Shown piece after piece: positions 1 to 6,508 of a DNA stretch of 11,520 nt (positions within the stretch are counted from its first letter, which is position 1; every line of letters starts with the position of its first letter). This stretch comes from an uncultured Prevotella sp. (GTDB lineage Bacteria; Bacteroidota; Bacteroidia; Bacteroidales; Bacteroidaceae). The notes beneath the pieces were generated by a model. That model was given only the letters and a program-made list of their open reading frames with translations. It did not search any database and was not told the origin of the DNA. The DNA lies in the NCBI GenBank assembly GCA_934183135.1, contig CAKPRX010000068.1, forward strand, positions 1 through 11,520. The letters are read 5' to 3'. Position numbers and translations under genes: made by a program.

Positions 1-168
1 CTCTATCGAGTCTATCTCGGCCCACGAGTCGCGGCGGTTCCACACCTTAATCAGCGTTTCCTGTACTACATCCTCGGCCTCAGCGCGATTGAGCGTTATG
101 CGGAGAGCCAGCCTGAAGAGCACGTTCTTCAGCGGAAGTACATCGTCACGAAAACTGATTTCTTTCAT
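1..168 (-). CDS. ECF-type RNA polymerase sigma factor, 5' part only
   Basis: The minus strand opens with ATG at 168-166 and stays open for 56 codons to the window edge, so only the N-terminus is seen. It begins MKEISFRDDVLPLKNVLF and continues with LNRAEAEDVVQETLIKVWNR at about residues 27-46. The AEDVVQETLIKVW stretch is the classic region 2 (2.1-2.2) signature of sigma-70 family ECF factors, which bind core RNA polymerase and melt the -10 region. Region 4 and any anti-sigma partner lie outside the window. The gene starts 75 bases after the argB stop on the same strand, so it may be read through from the topA operon, although the gap could hold its own promoter; I saw no clear TAnnTTTG box there. 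An ECF sigma gene after argB is, from memory, a common Bacteroidales arrangement. The signal it answers to cannot be told from this fragment. Confidence 0.9.
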   Translation of the reverse strand, partial: MKEISFRDDVLPLKNVLFRLALRITLNRAEAEDVVQETLIKVWNRRDSWAEIDSIE

Positions 169-243
169 CGTCTCTCTAATAGTAATGACGTATGGCGGGG
201 GTATAAGTTACAGCCGCGGGGTGGTTTTTCCGTTTTTTAACGT

Positions 244-1023
244 TTATTTGATAATGGTGCCGTGGGCTCCGTCGATGGCCGTGGCCTGGGTGATGACCAC
301 ACGGGCCACCCCGTGGTCTATGGCTGCCAGGGCGTTCTCCACCTTGGGTATCATGCCGCCGGCTATGGTACCGTCGGCCACGTAGCTGTCAAAGTCGGGA
401 CGGGTAATGAGGGGTATCACACTGCTGTCGTCGTCGGGCCGGCTCAGCACGCCGGGTTTCTCAAAGGCGTAGATAAGCGTTACGCTGTAGAGGGGGGCCA
501 GGGCGCGGGCCACGGTGGCGGCTATGGTGTCGGCATTGGTGTTGAGGATAGAGCCGTGGCCGTCGTGGGTAAGGGGAGCCACCACAGGGGTGACACCGGC
601 CTCGACCAGCCGGCCTATCATCTGTCCGTCGGCCGTGTCGACGTCGCCCACATAGCCATAGTCTACCCCGTCGCGTACAGGGCGGCGGTGCGCCTGGATA
701 ATGTTGGCGTCGGCACCGGTAAGCCCGACGGCGTTAACGTGGCGGGCCTGCAGCCGGGCCACGATGTTCTTGTTGACCAGTCCGCCGTAGACCATGGTCA
801 CCACGCCGAGCATGTCGGCATCGGTAATGCGGCGTCCGCCCACCATGTGGGTCTCCATGCCCAGCCGGGCAGCCACCTGGGTGGCTCTGCGGCCGCCTCC
901 GTGTACCAGAACCTTGCGTCCGGGTATGGCAGCGAAGTCATCGAGCAGGCGGTCCAGCATGGTCTCGTCCTCGACCACGGCTCCGCCCACCTTGATGACG
1001 GTTATAGTCTGTCTGTCTTCCAT
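244..1023 (-). CDS. argB: Acetylglutamate kinase (probably acting on an N-acyl-glutamate), arginine biosynthesis
   Basis: A complete 259-residue protein of the amino-acid kinase family, close to the usual ArgB length. It phosphorylates the gamma-carboxylate of an N-acyl-L-glutamate with ATP, the second step of arginine synthesis, in the cytoplasm. Visible family motifs are IKVGG (10-14) with catalytic Lys11, VHGGG (40-44) for the phosphate loop, VGGRRIT (61-67) with the substrate-binding Arg, LNTNADTIA (160-168) with Asn161 and Asp165, and AGGMIPKVENA (221-231) with Lys227. In Bacteroides the arginine pathway uses succinylated rather than acetylated intermediates (shown for the carbamoyltransferase of B. 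fragilis), so the true substrate here may be N-succinylglutamate; that is inference. The ATG follows the speA stop by four bases, so expression is probably coupled to speA. The protein ends GTIIK with a TAA stop. ATA supplies about 8 of its 20 Ile codons by hand count, which is high for such GC-rich DNA. Confidence 0.97.
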   Translation of the reverse strand: MEDRQTITVIKVGGAVVEDETMLDRLLDDFAAIPGRKVLVHGGGRRATQVAARLGMETHMVGGRRITDADMLGVVTMVYGGLVNKNIVARLQARHVNAVGLTGADANIIQAHRRPVRDGVDYGYVGDVDTADGQMIGRLVEAGVTPVVAPLTHDGHGSILNTNADTIAATVARALAPLYSVTLIYAFEKPGVLSRPDDDSSVIPLITRPDFDSYVADGTIAGGMIPKVENALAAIDHGVARVVITQATAIDGAHGTIIK

Positions 1024-1027
1024 CTTA

Positions 1028-2920
1028 TTATTCTAAATAGGTATATCCGTAGAGGCCCGAGCGGTAGTTGGAGAGAAACTCCTTGCCTTCCTCGAGCGAT
1101 ATCTTGCCGTTCTTAACGCTCTTGGTAACCCAGATCTCGAGCTGGCGCACCAGTTTCTTGGGGTTGTACTGAACGTAGTCCAGGACTTCCTCGACCGTCT
1201 CGCCGTCGAATATCTGGTCTATGTGGTACTTGCCATCCTTGACACCGATGTGTACAGCATTGGTGTCGCCGAACAGGTTGTGCATGTCGCCGAGTATTTC
1301 CTGGTAGGCGCCGACAAGGAACACACCGAGGTAGTAAGGTTCGTTGCGGCGCAGGGCATGAAGGGGCAGCACATGGGATATGTGGCCCTCCTTGACGAAG
1401 TTGGCTATCTTGCCGTCGCTGTCGCAGGTAATGTCCTGCAGGGTGGCGTTGCGCGTGGGGCGCTCGTCGAGCCGCTGGATGGGCATGATGGGGAAGAGCT
1501 GGTCTATGGCCCACGAGTCGGGCAGGCTCTGGAAGAGCGAGAAGTTACAGAAGTACTTGTCGGCAAGCAGCTTGTCTATGTTGCGCAGCTCTTCGGGCAC
1601 GTGCTTCTGCTGTTTGGCCAGCGTATTGATCTCATGGCACACGCTCCAGTACATACTCTCTATCTCGGCACGTGTCTTGAGGTCCACGATGCCGTGCGAG
1701 AAGAGTTCGAGGGCCTCGTCGCGTATCTGCTCGGCGTCGTGCCAGTCCTCGAGCATATTCTTGGCGTTCAGGTTGTCCCATATCTCGTACAGGTCCTTGA
1801 CCAGCTGGTGGTCGGTGTCCTTGGCTTCGAACTCCTCGGGCATCTCGGGCAGACTGGCCGTCTCGAGCACGTCTATTACCAGTACCGAGTGGTGGGCCGT
1901 AAGCGAGCGGCCGCTCTCGGTGATGATGTTGGGGTGGGCTATGCCGTTCTTGTCGGCGGCGTCGACGAACGTGTAGACACAGTCGTTGACGTACTCCTGG
2001 ATAGAGTAGTTGACCGAGCTCTCGCTGTTGGCCGAGCGGGTTCCGTCGTAGTCCACGCCCAGTCCGCCGCCGCAGTCTACGAAGTCTACGTCATACCCCA
2101 TCTTGTGCAGGTTGATGTAGAACTGGGCCGCCTCGCGCAGGGCCGTCTGTATGCGGCGTATCTTGGTTATCTGCGAGCCTATGTGGAAGTGGATGAGACG
2201 CAGGCTGTCGTGCAGGCCCTTCTCGTCAAGGATGCGCAGGGCGTCGAGCAGTTCCGAGCTGGTAAGGCCGAACTTGGAGGCGTCGCCCCCGCTCTCGGCC
2301 CACTTGCCAGAGCCGCTTGAGGCCAGCTTGATGCGTATGCCCAGGTTGGGCTTCACGTTGAGTTTCTTGGCCGCGCGGGCTATGATGTCCAGCTCGTTGA
2401 GTTTCTCGACCACGATGAAGATGCGCTTGCCCATCTTCTGCGCCAGCAGAGCCAGCTCTATGTAACTCTGGTCCTTGTAACCGTTGCAGACTATGAGCGA
2501 GTCGCTCTGGCACTGCACGGCTATAACGGCGTGGAGCTCGGGCTTGGAGCCGGCCTCAAGGCCCAGGTTGAACTTGCGGCCGTGCGAGATAATCTCCTCG
2601 ACCACGGGCTGCATCTGGTTGACCTTGATAGGATAGATGATAAAGTTCTGAGCGTTGTAGTGATACTCTTCGGCCGCCCGCTTGAAGCAGCTGGCTGTCT
2701 TCTCGATACGGTTGTCCAGAATATCAGGGAAACGGAGCAGCACGGGGGGTGTCACATCGCGGAGGGATAGCTCGTCGAGCACTTCGCGCAGGTCTATCTG
2801 CACGCCGTCCTTGCTGGGCGACACGCAGACGTTGCCCCGGTCGTTGATATTGAAATAAGAGGCGCCCCAGCCACATATATTATATAGCTCGCGCGAGTCT
2901 TCGATAGTCCACTTCTTCAT
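1028..2920 (-). CDS. speA: Biosynthetic arginine decarboxylase (PLP-dependent)
   Basis: A complete 630-residue protein matching the length and architecture of SpeA-type (fold III, alanine-racemase-like) arginine decarboxylases. These convert arginine to agmatine plus CO2, the first step of putrescine synthesis. The N-terminal TIM barrel carries YPIKVNQ (96-102) with the Schiff-base Lys99, GLEAGSK (120-126), HFHIGSQ (244-250), the glycine-rich phosphate-binding CGGGLGVDYDG (283-293) and ESGR (335-338). The C-terminal beta domain has CDSDGK (499-504), the segment that donates the catalytic cysteine (Cys499) across the dimer. A helical insert at about 370-460 is typical of this family and absent from diaminopimelate and ornithine decarboxylases. 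The start overlaps the aroK stop as ATGA (2917-2920), implying translational coupling. The stop lies four bases before argB. Placing an arginine-consuming enzyme next to an arginine-making one is noteworthy, since both would be made from one message. Confidence 0.98.
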   Translation of the reverse strand: MKKWTIEDSRELYNICGWGASYFNINDRGNVCVSPSKDGVQIDLREVLDELSLRDVTPPVLLRFPDILDNRIEKTASCFKRAAEEYHYNAQNFIIYPIKVNQMQPVVEEIISHGRKFNLGLEAGSKPELHAVIAVQCQSDSLIVCNGYKDQSYIELALLAQKMGKRIFIVVEKLNELDIIARAAKKLNVKPNLGIRIKLASSGSGKWAESGGDASKFGLTSSELLDALRILDEKGLHDSLRLIHFHIGSQITKIRRIQTALREAAQFYINLHKMGYDVDFVDCGGGLGVDYDGTRSANSESSVNYSIQEYVNDCVYTFVDAADKNGIAHPNIITESGRSLTAHHSVLVIDVLETASLPEMPEEFEAKDTDHQLVKDLYEIWDNLNAKNMLEDWHDAEQIRDEALELFSHGIVDLKTRAEIESMYWSVCHEINTLAKQQKHVPEELRNIDKLLADKYFCNFSLFQSLPDSWAIDQLFPIMPIQRLDERPTRNATLQDITCDSDGKIANFVKEGHISHVLPLHALRRNEPYYLGVFLVGAYQEILGDMHNLFGDTNAVHIGVKDGKYHIDQIFDGETVEEVLDYVQYNPKKLVRQLEIWVTKSVKNGKISLEEGKEFLSNYRSGLYGYTYLE

Positions 2921-3450
2921 AATCCGAGTAGCGTTTTTAGTCGTTGGGTTGTTATATGTATCTTTTTGAAATCGTCCATGAGGTCCACGCTGATGGTGTG
3001 GCGTGCCTGGCTATAATAGGGTTCGCGCCGGGCCAGCTGCTCGGCCACGAAGGTGCGCTGCTCGTCAGCACTCTTGCCCAGGAGCAGGGGGCGCACAGTC
3101 TTGCCCATACTCAGGTGGCGGCAGAGCACCTCGGGCGAGGCCTTGAGATACACGGTGTCGCCCTGGCGGTTCATGTAGTCCATGTTGTCGAAGAAGCAGG
3201 GGGTGCCGCCGCCACAGCTGATGATGACGTTCTCAAACTCGGCCACCTCGTGGAGCATGTTGTGCTCTATCTGGCGGAACCCCTCCTCGCCGCGCTCGTC
3301 GAAGAGCTGCTTGATGGTACGGTGCATACGGCTCTCGATATACCAGTCGAGGTCGTAGAACGGCATGCCGAGCTCGCGGGCCAGCGCGTTGCCTATGGTG
3401 GTCTTGCCGGCCCCCATGTAGCCTATGAGTATGATACGGGTGATGGTCAT
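2917..3450 (-). CDS. aroK: Shikimate kinase
   Basis: A 177-residue NMP-kinase-fold protein of normal length for shikimate kinase, which makes shikimate 3-phosphate in the chorismate pathway. Motifs seen: Walker A GYMGAGKTT (10-18); DLD (33-35), whose first Asp contacts the shikimate hydroxyls; FRQIE (58-62) with shikimate-binding Arg59; SCGGGT (78-83), the Walker-B-like glycine loop; the LID arginine in RPLL (120-123); and the adenine-loop region RREPYY (141-146). I chose the ATG at 3450 (MTITRIILIG), because the Walker A loop then falls at the normal distance from the N-terminus and because this ATG overlaps the topA TGA as ATGA (3447-3450). A start 17 codons further upstream (3501) is open but would run inside topA and add a non-family extension. 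The gene's own stop overlaps the speA start in the same way. Confidence 0.97.
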   Translation of the reverse strand: MTITRIILIGYMGAGKTTIGNALARELGMPFYDLDWYIESRMHRTIKQLFDERGEEGFRQIEHNMLHEVAEFENVIISCGGGTPCFFDNMDYMNRQGDTVYLKASPEVLCRHLSMGKTVRPLLLGKSADEQRTFVAEQLARREPYYSQARHTISVDLMDDFKKIHITTQRLKTLLGL

Positions 3451-5771
3451 CTGCGGCGGCGTGTACGTGGTTCGGGCGCTGTCTCTACTATCTGCTTGCA
3501 CTCGGCATAGGTAAGCTGGTCTATACGGTCGGCGGCCGACTTGGGCATGTGGTAGTTGTTGCCGTTATAGGCTATGTAGGGGCCGTAGCGGCCTGTGCGC
3601 ACCTCCATGGCGGGGTCTTCCTCGAAGGTCTTGACGTGGCTCTGGCGCTCCTGGTTGCGTTTCTGCTCTATCACGGCCACGGCCTCGCCCAGGGTGGTGG
3701 TCAGCGGGTTGCTGCCCTTGGGCAGCGACACGTACTTCTTGGCATGCAGCACATAGGGGCCAAACCGCCCGGCGCCCACCACCACGGGGGTACCCTCAAA
3801 GTCGCCTATGGTACGCGGCAACTTGAACAGCTCGAGCGCCTCGTCCAGCGTGATGGTCTCTATGCTCTTGTCGGTGGGCAACTGGGCAAACCGTGGCTTG
3901 TCCGTGTCGTCGGCGCGGCCTATCTGGGCCACCGGCCCGAAGCGGCCTATCTTCACGAACACAGGCTTGCCCGTCCCGGGCTCAGTGCCCAGCTGCCGCT
4001 CGCCGGCCTTGTGCTCCGAGCGGGCGTTCATCACCTTGGCTACGGTGGGCTCGAAGTCCTTGTCGAACGTCTTCATCATCTGCGTCCACTCCTCCTGGCC
4101 CTCGGCTATCTTGTCAAACTGGTTCTCGACACGGGCGGTAAAGTTGTAGTCCATTATCTCCGGGAAATGGGCCATCAGGAAGTCGTTGACCACAAAGCCT
4201 ATGTCGGTGGGCAGCAGCTTGCCTTTCTCCTTGCCGGTGGTCTCGGCCTTGGTGGCCGACACGATGCCGGTTCCCTTCAGCGTGTCTATGGCACAGGGGC
4301 GCTCCTCGCCGGCCTTGTCGCCCTTCTGCACGTACTCGCGCTGCTGGATGGTAGATATGGTGGGGGCGTAGGTCGACGGGCGGCCTATGCCCAGTTCCTC
4401 GAGCTTCTTGACCAGGCTGGCCTCGGTGTAGCGCAGGGGCCCCTGCGAGTAGCGCTCGGTCGACGTGACCGACAGCCGCTCCAGCGGGTCGCCGGCGTGC
4501 AGGGCCGGGAGCTGGTTGGCGTCGTCCTCGCGAACCTCCTCGTCATCGGTCGACTCGCGGTACACCTTGAGGAAACCGTCGAACACCACCACTTCGCCAT
4601 TGGCCACAAACTTCTCCTTCTGGCCGTCTATGTCTATCGTCACGGTGGTCTTCTCTATCTCGGCCTCGGCCATCTGCGAGGCTATGGTACGCTTCCATAT
4701 CAGGTCGTACAGGCGGCGTTCCTGGGCGTTGCCGGTAATGGTGGCCTCAGAGAGGTATGTGGGGCGTATGGCCTCGTGGGCTTCCTGGGCGCCCTTGGAG
4801 TGGGTCTGGTAGTTGCGCGGACGGCTGTACTGCTCGCCCCAAAGGTTAGTAATCTCCTCCTTGCCCGAGCCGATGGCGAACTTGGAGAGGTTCACGCTGT
4901 CGGTACGCATATAGGTGATGCGTCCACTCTCGTACAGGTGCTGGGCCACCATCATGGTCTGGGTTACGGTGAAGCCCAGTTTGCGGGCGGCCTCCTGTTG
5001 CAGGGTCGATGTGGTAAACGGTGGGGCGGGCATGCGCTTGAGCGGCTTCTGGGCCACCCCGCTCACCGTGAAGTGGGTGTCGCGGCAGCGGGCCAGGAAG
5101 TCGAGGGCCTCGGCATGGGTGGCAAAGCGGCGGTCCAGCTCGGCCTTCACCTCGGCCGTGGCACCGTGGCCCGCGGGTACGGCGAACACGCCCGTAACGC
5201 GATAGTAAGGCTCGCTCTTGAACGCCTGTATCTCGCGCTCGCGCTCCACGATGAGCCTTACGGCCACGCTCTGCACGCGGCCGGCAGAGAGGGCTGGCTT
5301 GACCTTGCGCCAGAGCACCGGCGACAGCTTGAAGCCCACCAGGCGGTCCAGCACGCGGCGGGCCTGCTGCGCGTTGACCAGGTTCATGTCCAGATGACGC
5401 GGATGCTGTATGGCGTCGAGTATGGCGGTCTTGGTTATCTCGTGGAATACTATTCGGCTGGTCTTGGCCTCGTCCAGCCCGAGCACCTCGCACAGATGCC
5501 AGCTGATAGCCTCTCCCTCGCGGTCCTCATCGGAAGCCAGCCACACCTTCTTGGCATCCTTGACCTGTTTGCGCAGGTCGGCCACCAGTTTTTTCTTTTC
5601 CTCCGGTATCTCGTAGTCGGGCTCCATGGTCTTCTCGTCTATGCTGAGCGTCTTCTTCTTGAGGTCGCGGATGTGGCCGAAACTCGACATCACCTTGAAG
5701 TCCTTTCCTAAGAATTTCTCTATGGTCTTAGCCTTTGCGGGGCTCTCTACTATCACTAAGTTCTCGTGCAT
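3447..5771 (-). CDS. topA: DNA topoisomerase I (type IA)
   Basis: A complete 774-residue type IA topoisomerase that relaxes negative supercoils by single-strand passage. The Toprim domain is at the N-terminus, with VIVESPAKAKTI (6-17, catalytic Glu9), FGHIRDL (31-37) and the metal-binding DEDREGEAISWH (81-92). Next come QQARRVLDRLVGFKLSP (135-151), SAGRVQSVAVRLIVERE (162-178) and the active-site GRITYMRTDS (283-292) with nucleophile Tyr287. EEAHEAIRPT-like AQEAHEAIRPT (328-338) and GIGRPSTYAPTI (461-472) complete the core. The C-terminal third carries three topoisomerase C-terminal repeats, seen as GRFGP/GRYGP at 609-613, 668-672 and 727-731, exactly 59 residues apart. No four-cysteine zinc ribbons are present, unlike E. 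coli TopA. The protein ends in a basic RTRRRR tail (769-774), probably aiding DNA contact. It is the first gene of the operon; its stop overlaps the aroK start. Confidence 0.99.
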   Translation of the reverse strand: MHENLVIVESPAKAKTIEKFLGKDFKVMSSFGHIRDLKKKTLSIDEKTMEPDYEIPEEKKKLVADLRKQVKDAKKVWLASDEDREGEAISWHLCEVLGLDEAKTSRIVFHEITKTAILDAIQHPRHLDMNLVNAQQARRVLDRLVGFKLSPVLWRKVKPALSAGRVQSVAVRLIVEREREIQAFKSEPYYRVTGVFAVPAGHGATAEVKAELDRRFATHAEALDFLARCRDTHFTVSGVAQKPLKRMPAPPFTTSTLQQEAARKLGFTVTQTMMVAQHLYESGRITYMRTDSVNLSKFAIGSGKEEITNLWGEQYSRPRNYQTHSKGAQEAHEAIRPTYLSEATITGNAQERRLYDLIWKRTIASQMAEAEIEKTTVTIDIDGQKEKFVANGEVVVFDGFLKVYRESTDDEEVREDDANQLPALHAGDPLERLSVTSTERYSQGPLRYTEASLVKKLEELGIGRPSTYAPTISTIQQREYVQKGDKAGEERPCAIDTLKGTGIVSATKAETTGKEKGKLLPTDIGFVVNDFLMAHFPEIMDYNFTARVENQFDKIAEGQEEWTQMMKTFDKDFEPTVAKVMNARSEHKAGERQLGTEPGTGKPVFVKIGRFGPVAQIGRADDTDKPRFAQLPTDKSIETITLDEALELFKLPRTIGDFEGTPVVVGAGRFGPYVLHAKKYVSLPKGSNPLTTTLGEAVAVIEQKRNQERQSHVKTFEEDPAMEVRTGRYGPYIAYNGNNYHMPKSAADRIDQLTYAECKQIVETAPEPRTRRRR

Positions 5772-5800
5772 CGTTTGCGTACATTAAGTTATTTGAAGTG

Positions 5801-5808
5801 CAAAAGTA
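5801..5808 (-). promoter_or_regulatory. Probable -7 promoter box for the topA operon
   Basis: Read on the minus strand, 5808-5801 is TACTTTTG, a full match to the Bacteroides -7 consensus TAnnTTTG. Transcription would begin a few bases downstream, leaving a short leader of about 20-25 nt before the topA ATG at 5771. The -33 region at about 5828-5832 has no good TTTG, but the DNA from 5809 to 5865 is strongly A/T-rich (a run of eight T then an ATATATAT stretch on the minus strand), which could act as an upstream activating tract. Confidence 0.6.
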
Positions 5809-5892
5809 GACAAAAAAAATCGGTTACACCTTATTATATATATATTATTTTCATTTTTTTAGATTTGCAACCGCTGCGATACCCGTAGAGTG

Positions 5893-5912
5893 TCAGGCCA
5901 TAAGGGGCCTGA
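5893..5912. repeat. Short perfect hairpin, 7-bp arms
   Basis: TCAGGCC (5893-5899) and GGCCTGA (5906-5912) form a perfect inverted repeat around a six-base loop. It has no T-tract on either side and lies about 85 bases upstream of the topA promoter box. Its role is unknown. Confidence 0.5.
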
Positions 5913-6033
5913 TGGCGCGCAGCCCGCCAAGACGTGACGCGCGGACTGGGAGCCGCGGCCGCCATGGCGGGTATCATGGGTCATAGCGTTGCCATAGCCA
6001 TGGCGCGAACGGCGAAAATACTTTACACACGAC

Positions 6034-6077
6034 TGTATATTTATGCAAAACCTGAGGCGAAGATGTATAAATATACA
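6034..6077. promoter_or_regulatory. Two palindromic boxes, TGTATAWWTATRCA, resembling ARG boxes
   Basis: Positions 6064-6077 read TGTATAAATATACA, a perfect 6+2+6 palindrome. Positions 6034-6047 read TGTATATTTATGCA, the reverse orientation of the same word with one mismatch. The two are 30 bases apart start to start. A third perfect copy is at 6450-6463. The arrangement TGnATwwwwATnCA is shared with the E. coli ArgR box (TGAATwwwwATTCA), differing symmetrically at two positions, and this operon contains argB and speA. However, the boxes sit about 225-265 bases upstream of the mapped -7 box of topA, so a role as a classical repressor site is uncertain. They could instead be part of a repeated extragenic element. 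Confidence 0.4.
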
Positions 6078-6237
6078 GATGTAACGGCCACTTTTCGGGA
6101 CATAATCCTGGGAAAAAATCATCAAACCAGGACGGTTTTCGGGGGCATCGGGGCCGTTTCGGGGGCCTGCGAGGGGTGTAAAAGTAACAATCTTTTACAA
6201 AACAGAGGCTGTCCGCGCCTTTTTCGCCGCTATTTTC

Positions 6238-6344
6238 AGCACTCGCGAGGTCGGTTTTCAGGGTCGCCGCGATGGTCATTTTTTTGCTCGCGATGGTCAT
6301 TACGTTTCTAATGACCATCGCGAGCACTCTAAAGGTCGTTTTCG
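6238..6344. repeat. Imperfect direct repeat flanking the 18-bp hairpin
   Basis: AGCACTC-nnnn-GGTCG followed by a TTTTC tract occurs at 6238-6258 and again at 6323-6343, 85 bases apart. The two copies bracket the triplet of GCGATGGTCATT motifs. The second copy shares its first bases with the right arm of the hairpin. This suggests that a unit was duplicated or rearranged here. Confidence 0.45.
6268..6326. repeat. Perfect 18-bp inverted repeat plus a third motif copy at 21-base spacing
   Basis: The left arm TGCTCGCGATGGTCATTA (6285-6302) and the right arm (6309-6326) are perfect reverse complements around a six-base loop CGTTTC. The inner 13-mer CGCGATGGTCATT also occurs at 6268-6280, so three copies (two direct, one inverted) lie at 6268-6280, 6289-6301 and 6310-6322, each shifted by exactly 21 bases, two helical turns. 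A run of seven T precedes the left arm on the plus strand (A on the minus strand), so this is not a standard intrinsic terminator for either direction. Confidence 0.8.
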
Positions 6345-6362
6345 GGTGGTCCGAAAATGGCC
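6334..6362 (+). repeat. Hairpin TTTTCGG/CCGAAAA with wobble extension on the plus strand
   Basis: TTTTCGG (6339-6345) and CCGAAAA (6351-6357) are perfect complements around the loop GTGGT. In a plus-strand RNA the stem would extend to 12 pairs (6334-6345 with 6351-6362) if two G-U wobbles are allowed. The minus-strand RNA would have A-C mismatches at those two places. That asymmetry hints that, if this is an RNA at all, it is read on the plus strand. Confidence 0.4.
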
Positions 6363-6442
6363 GTTTTCCGCACCGCTGTCCCCTCGGCGGGCGTACAGGC
6401 AAACGGCAGAAGACCGAAAAGCCCTCGCCCGATGCCTAAAGA

Positions 6443-6470
6443 CCGAAAATGTATAAATATACATTTTCGG
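6443..6470. repeat. 28-bp near-perfect palindrome centred on the TGTATAAATATACA box
   Basis: CCGAAAATGTATA (6443-6455) and TATACATTTTCGG (6458-6470) are perfect reverse complements separated by AA. The core 6450-6463 is identical to the box at 6064-6077. The outer CCGAAAA/TTTTCGG arms match the heptamer scattered through this gap. It could be a strong dimeric repressor site or a bidirectional RNA hairpin: the plus strand continues with seven A, and the minus strand has only a weak T-rich TCTTTAGG after it, so a terminator function is not obvious. Confidence 0.65.
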
Positions 6471-6508
6471 AAAAAACTTTACGATACGTTCTGGAGCTTT
6501 CCAGTTGC

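Noticed and set aside
3451..3501. 17-codon N-terminal extension of aroK from an ATG at 3501
   Set aside because: It lies inside the topA coding end in another frame, adds no family sequence, and would break the ATGA coupling seen with the start at 3450.
262..5711. Long plus-strand frames opposite argB, speA, aroK and topA (up to 720 codons)
   Set aside because: These are antisense shadows of confident minus-strand genes, produced by GC-rich codon bias; they carry no recognisable domain.
6268..6326. Reading the 18-bp hairpin as an intrinsic terminator or a CRISPR repeat
   Set aside because: The T-run is on the wrong side for termination in either direction, and three motif copies with no spacers of constant unique sequence do not make a CRISPR array.
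5870..6480. Insertion sequence or MITE remnant in the topA upstream gap
   Set aside because: No terminal inverted repeats bounding the region, no target-site duplication and no transposase fragment were found.
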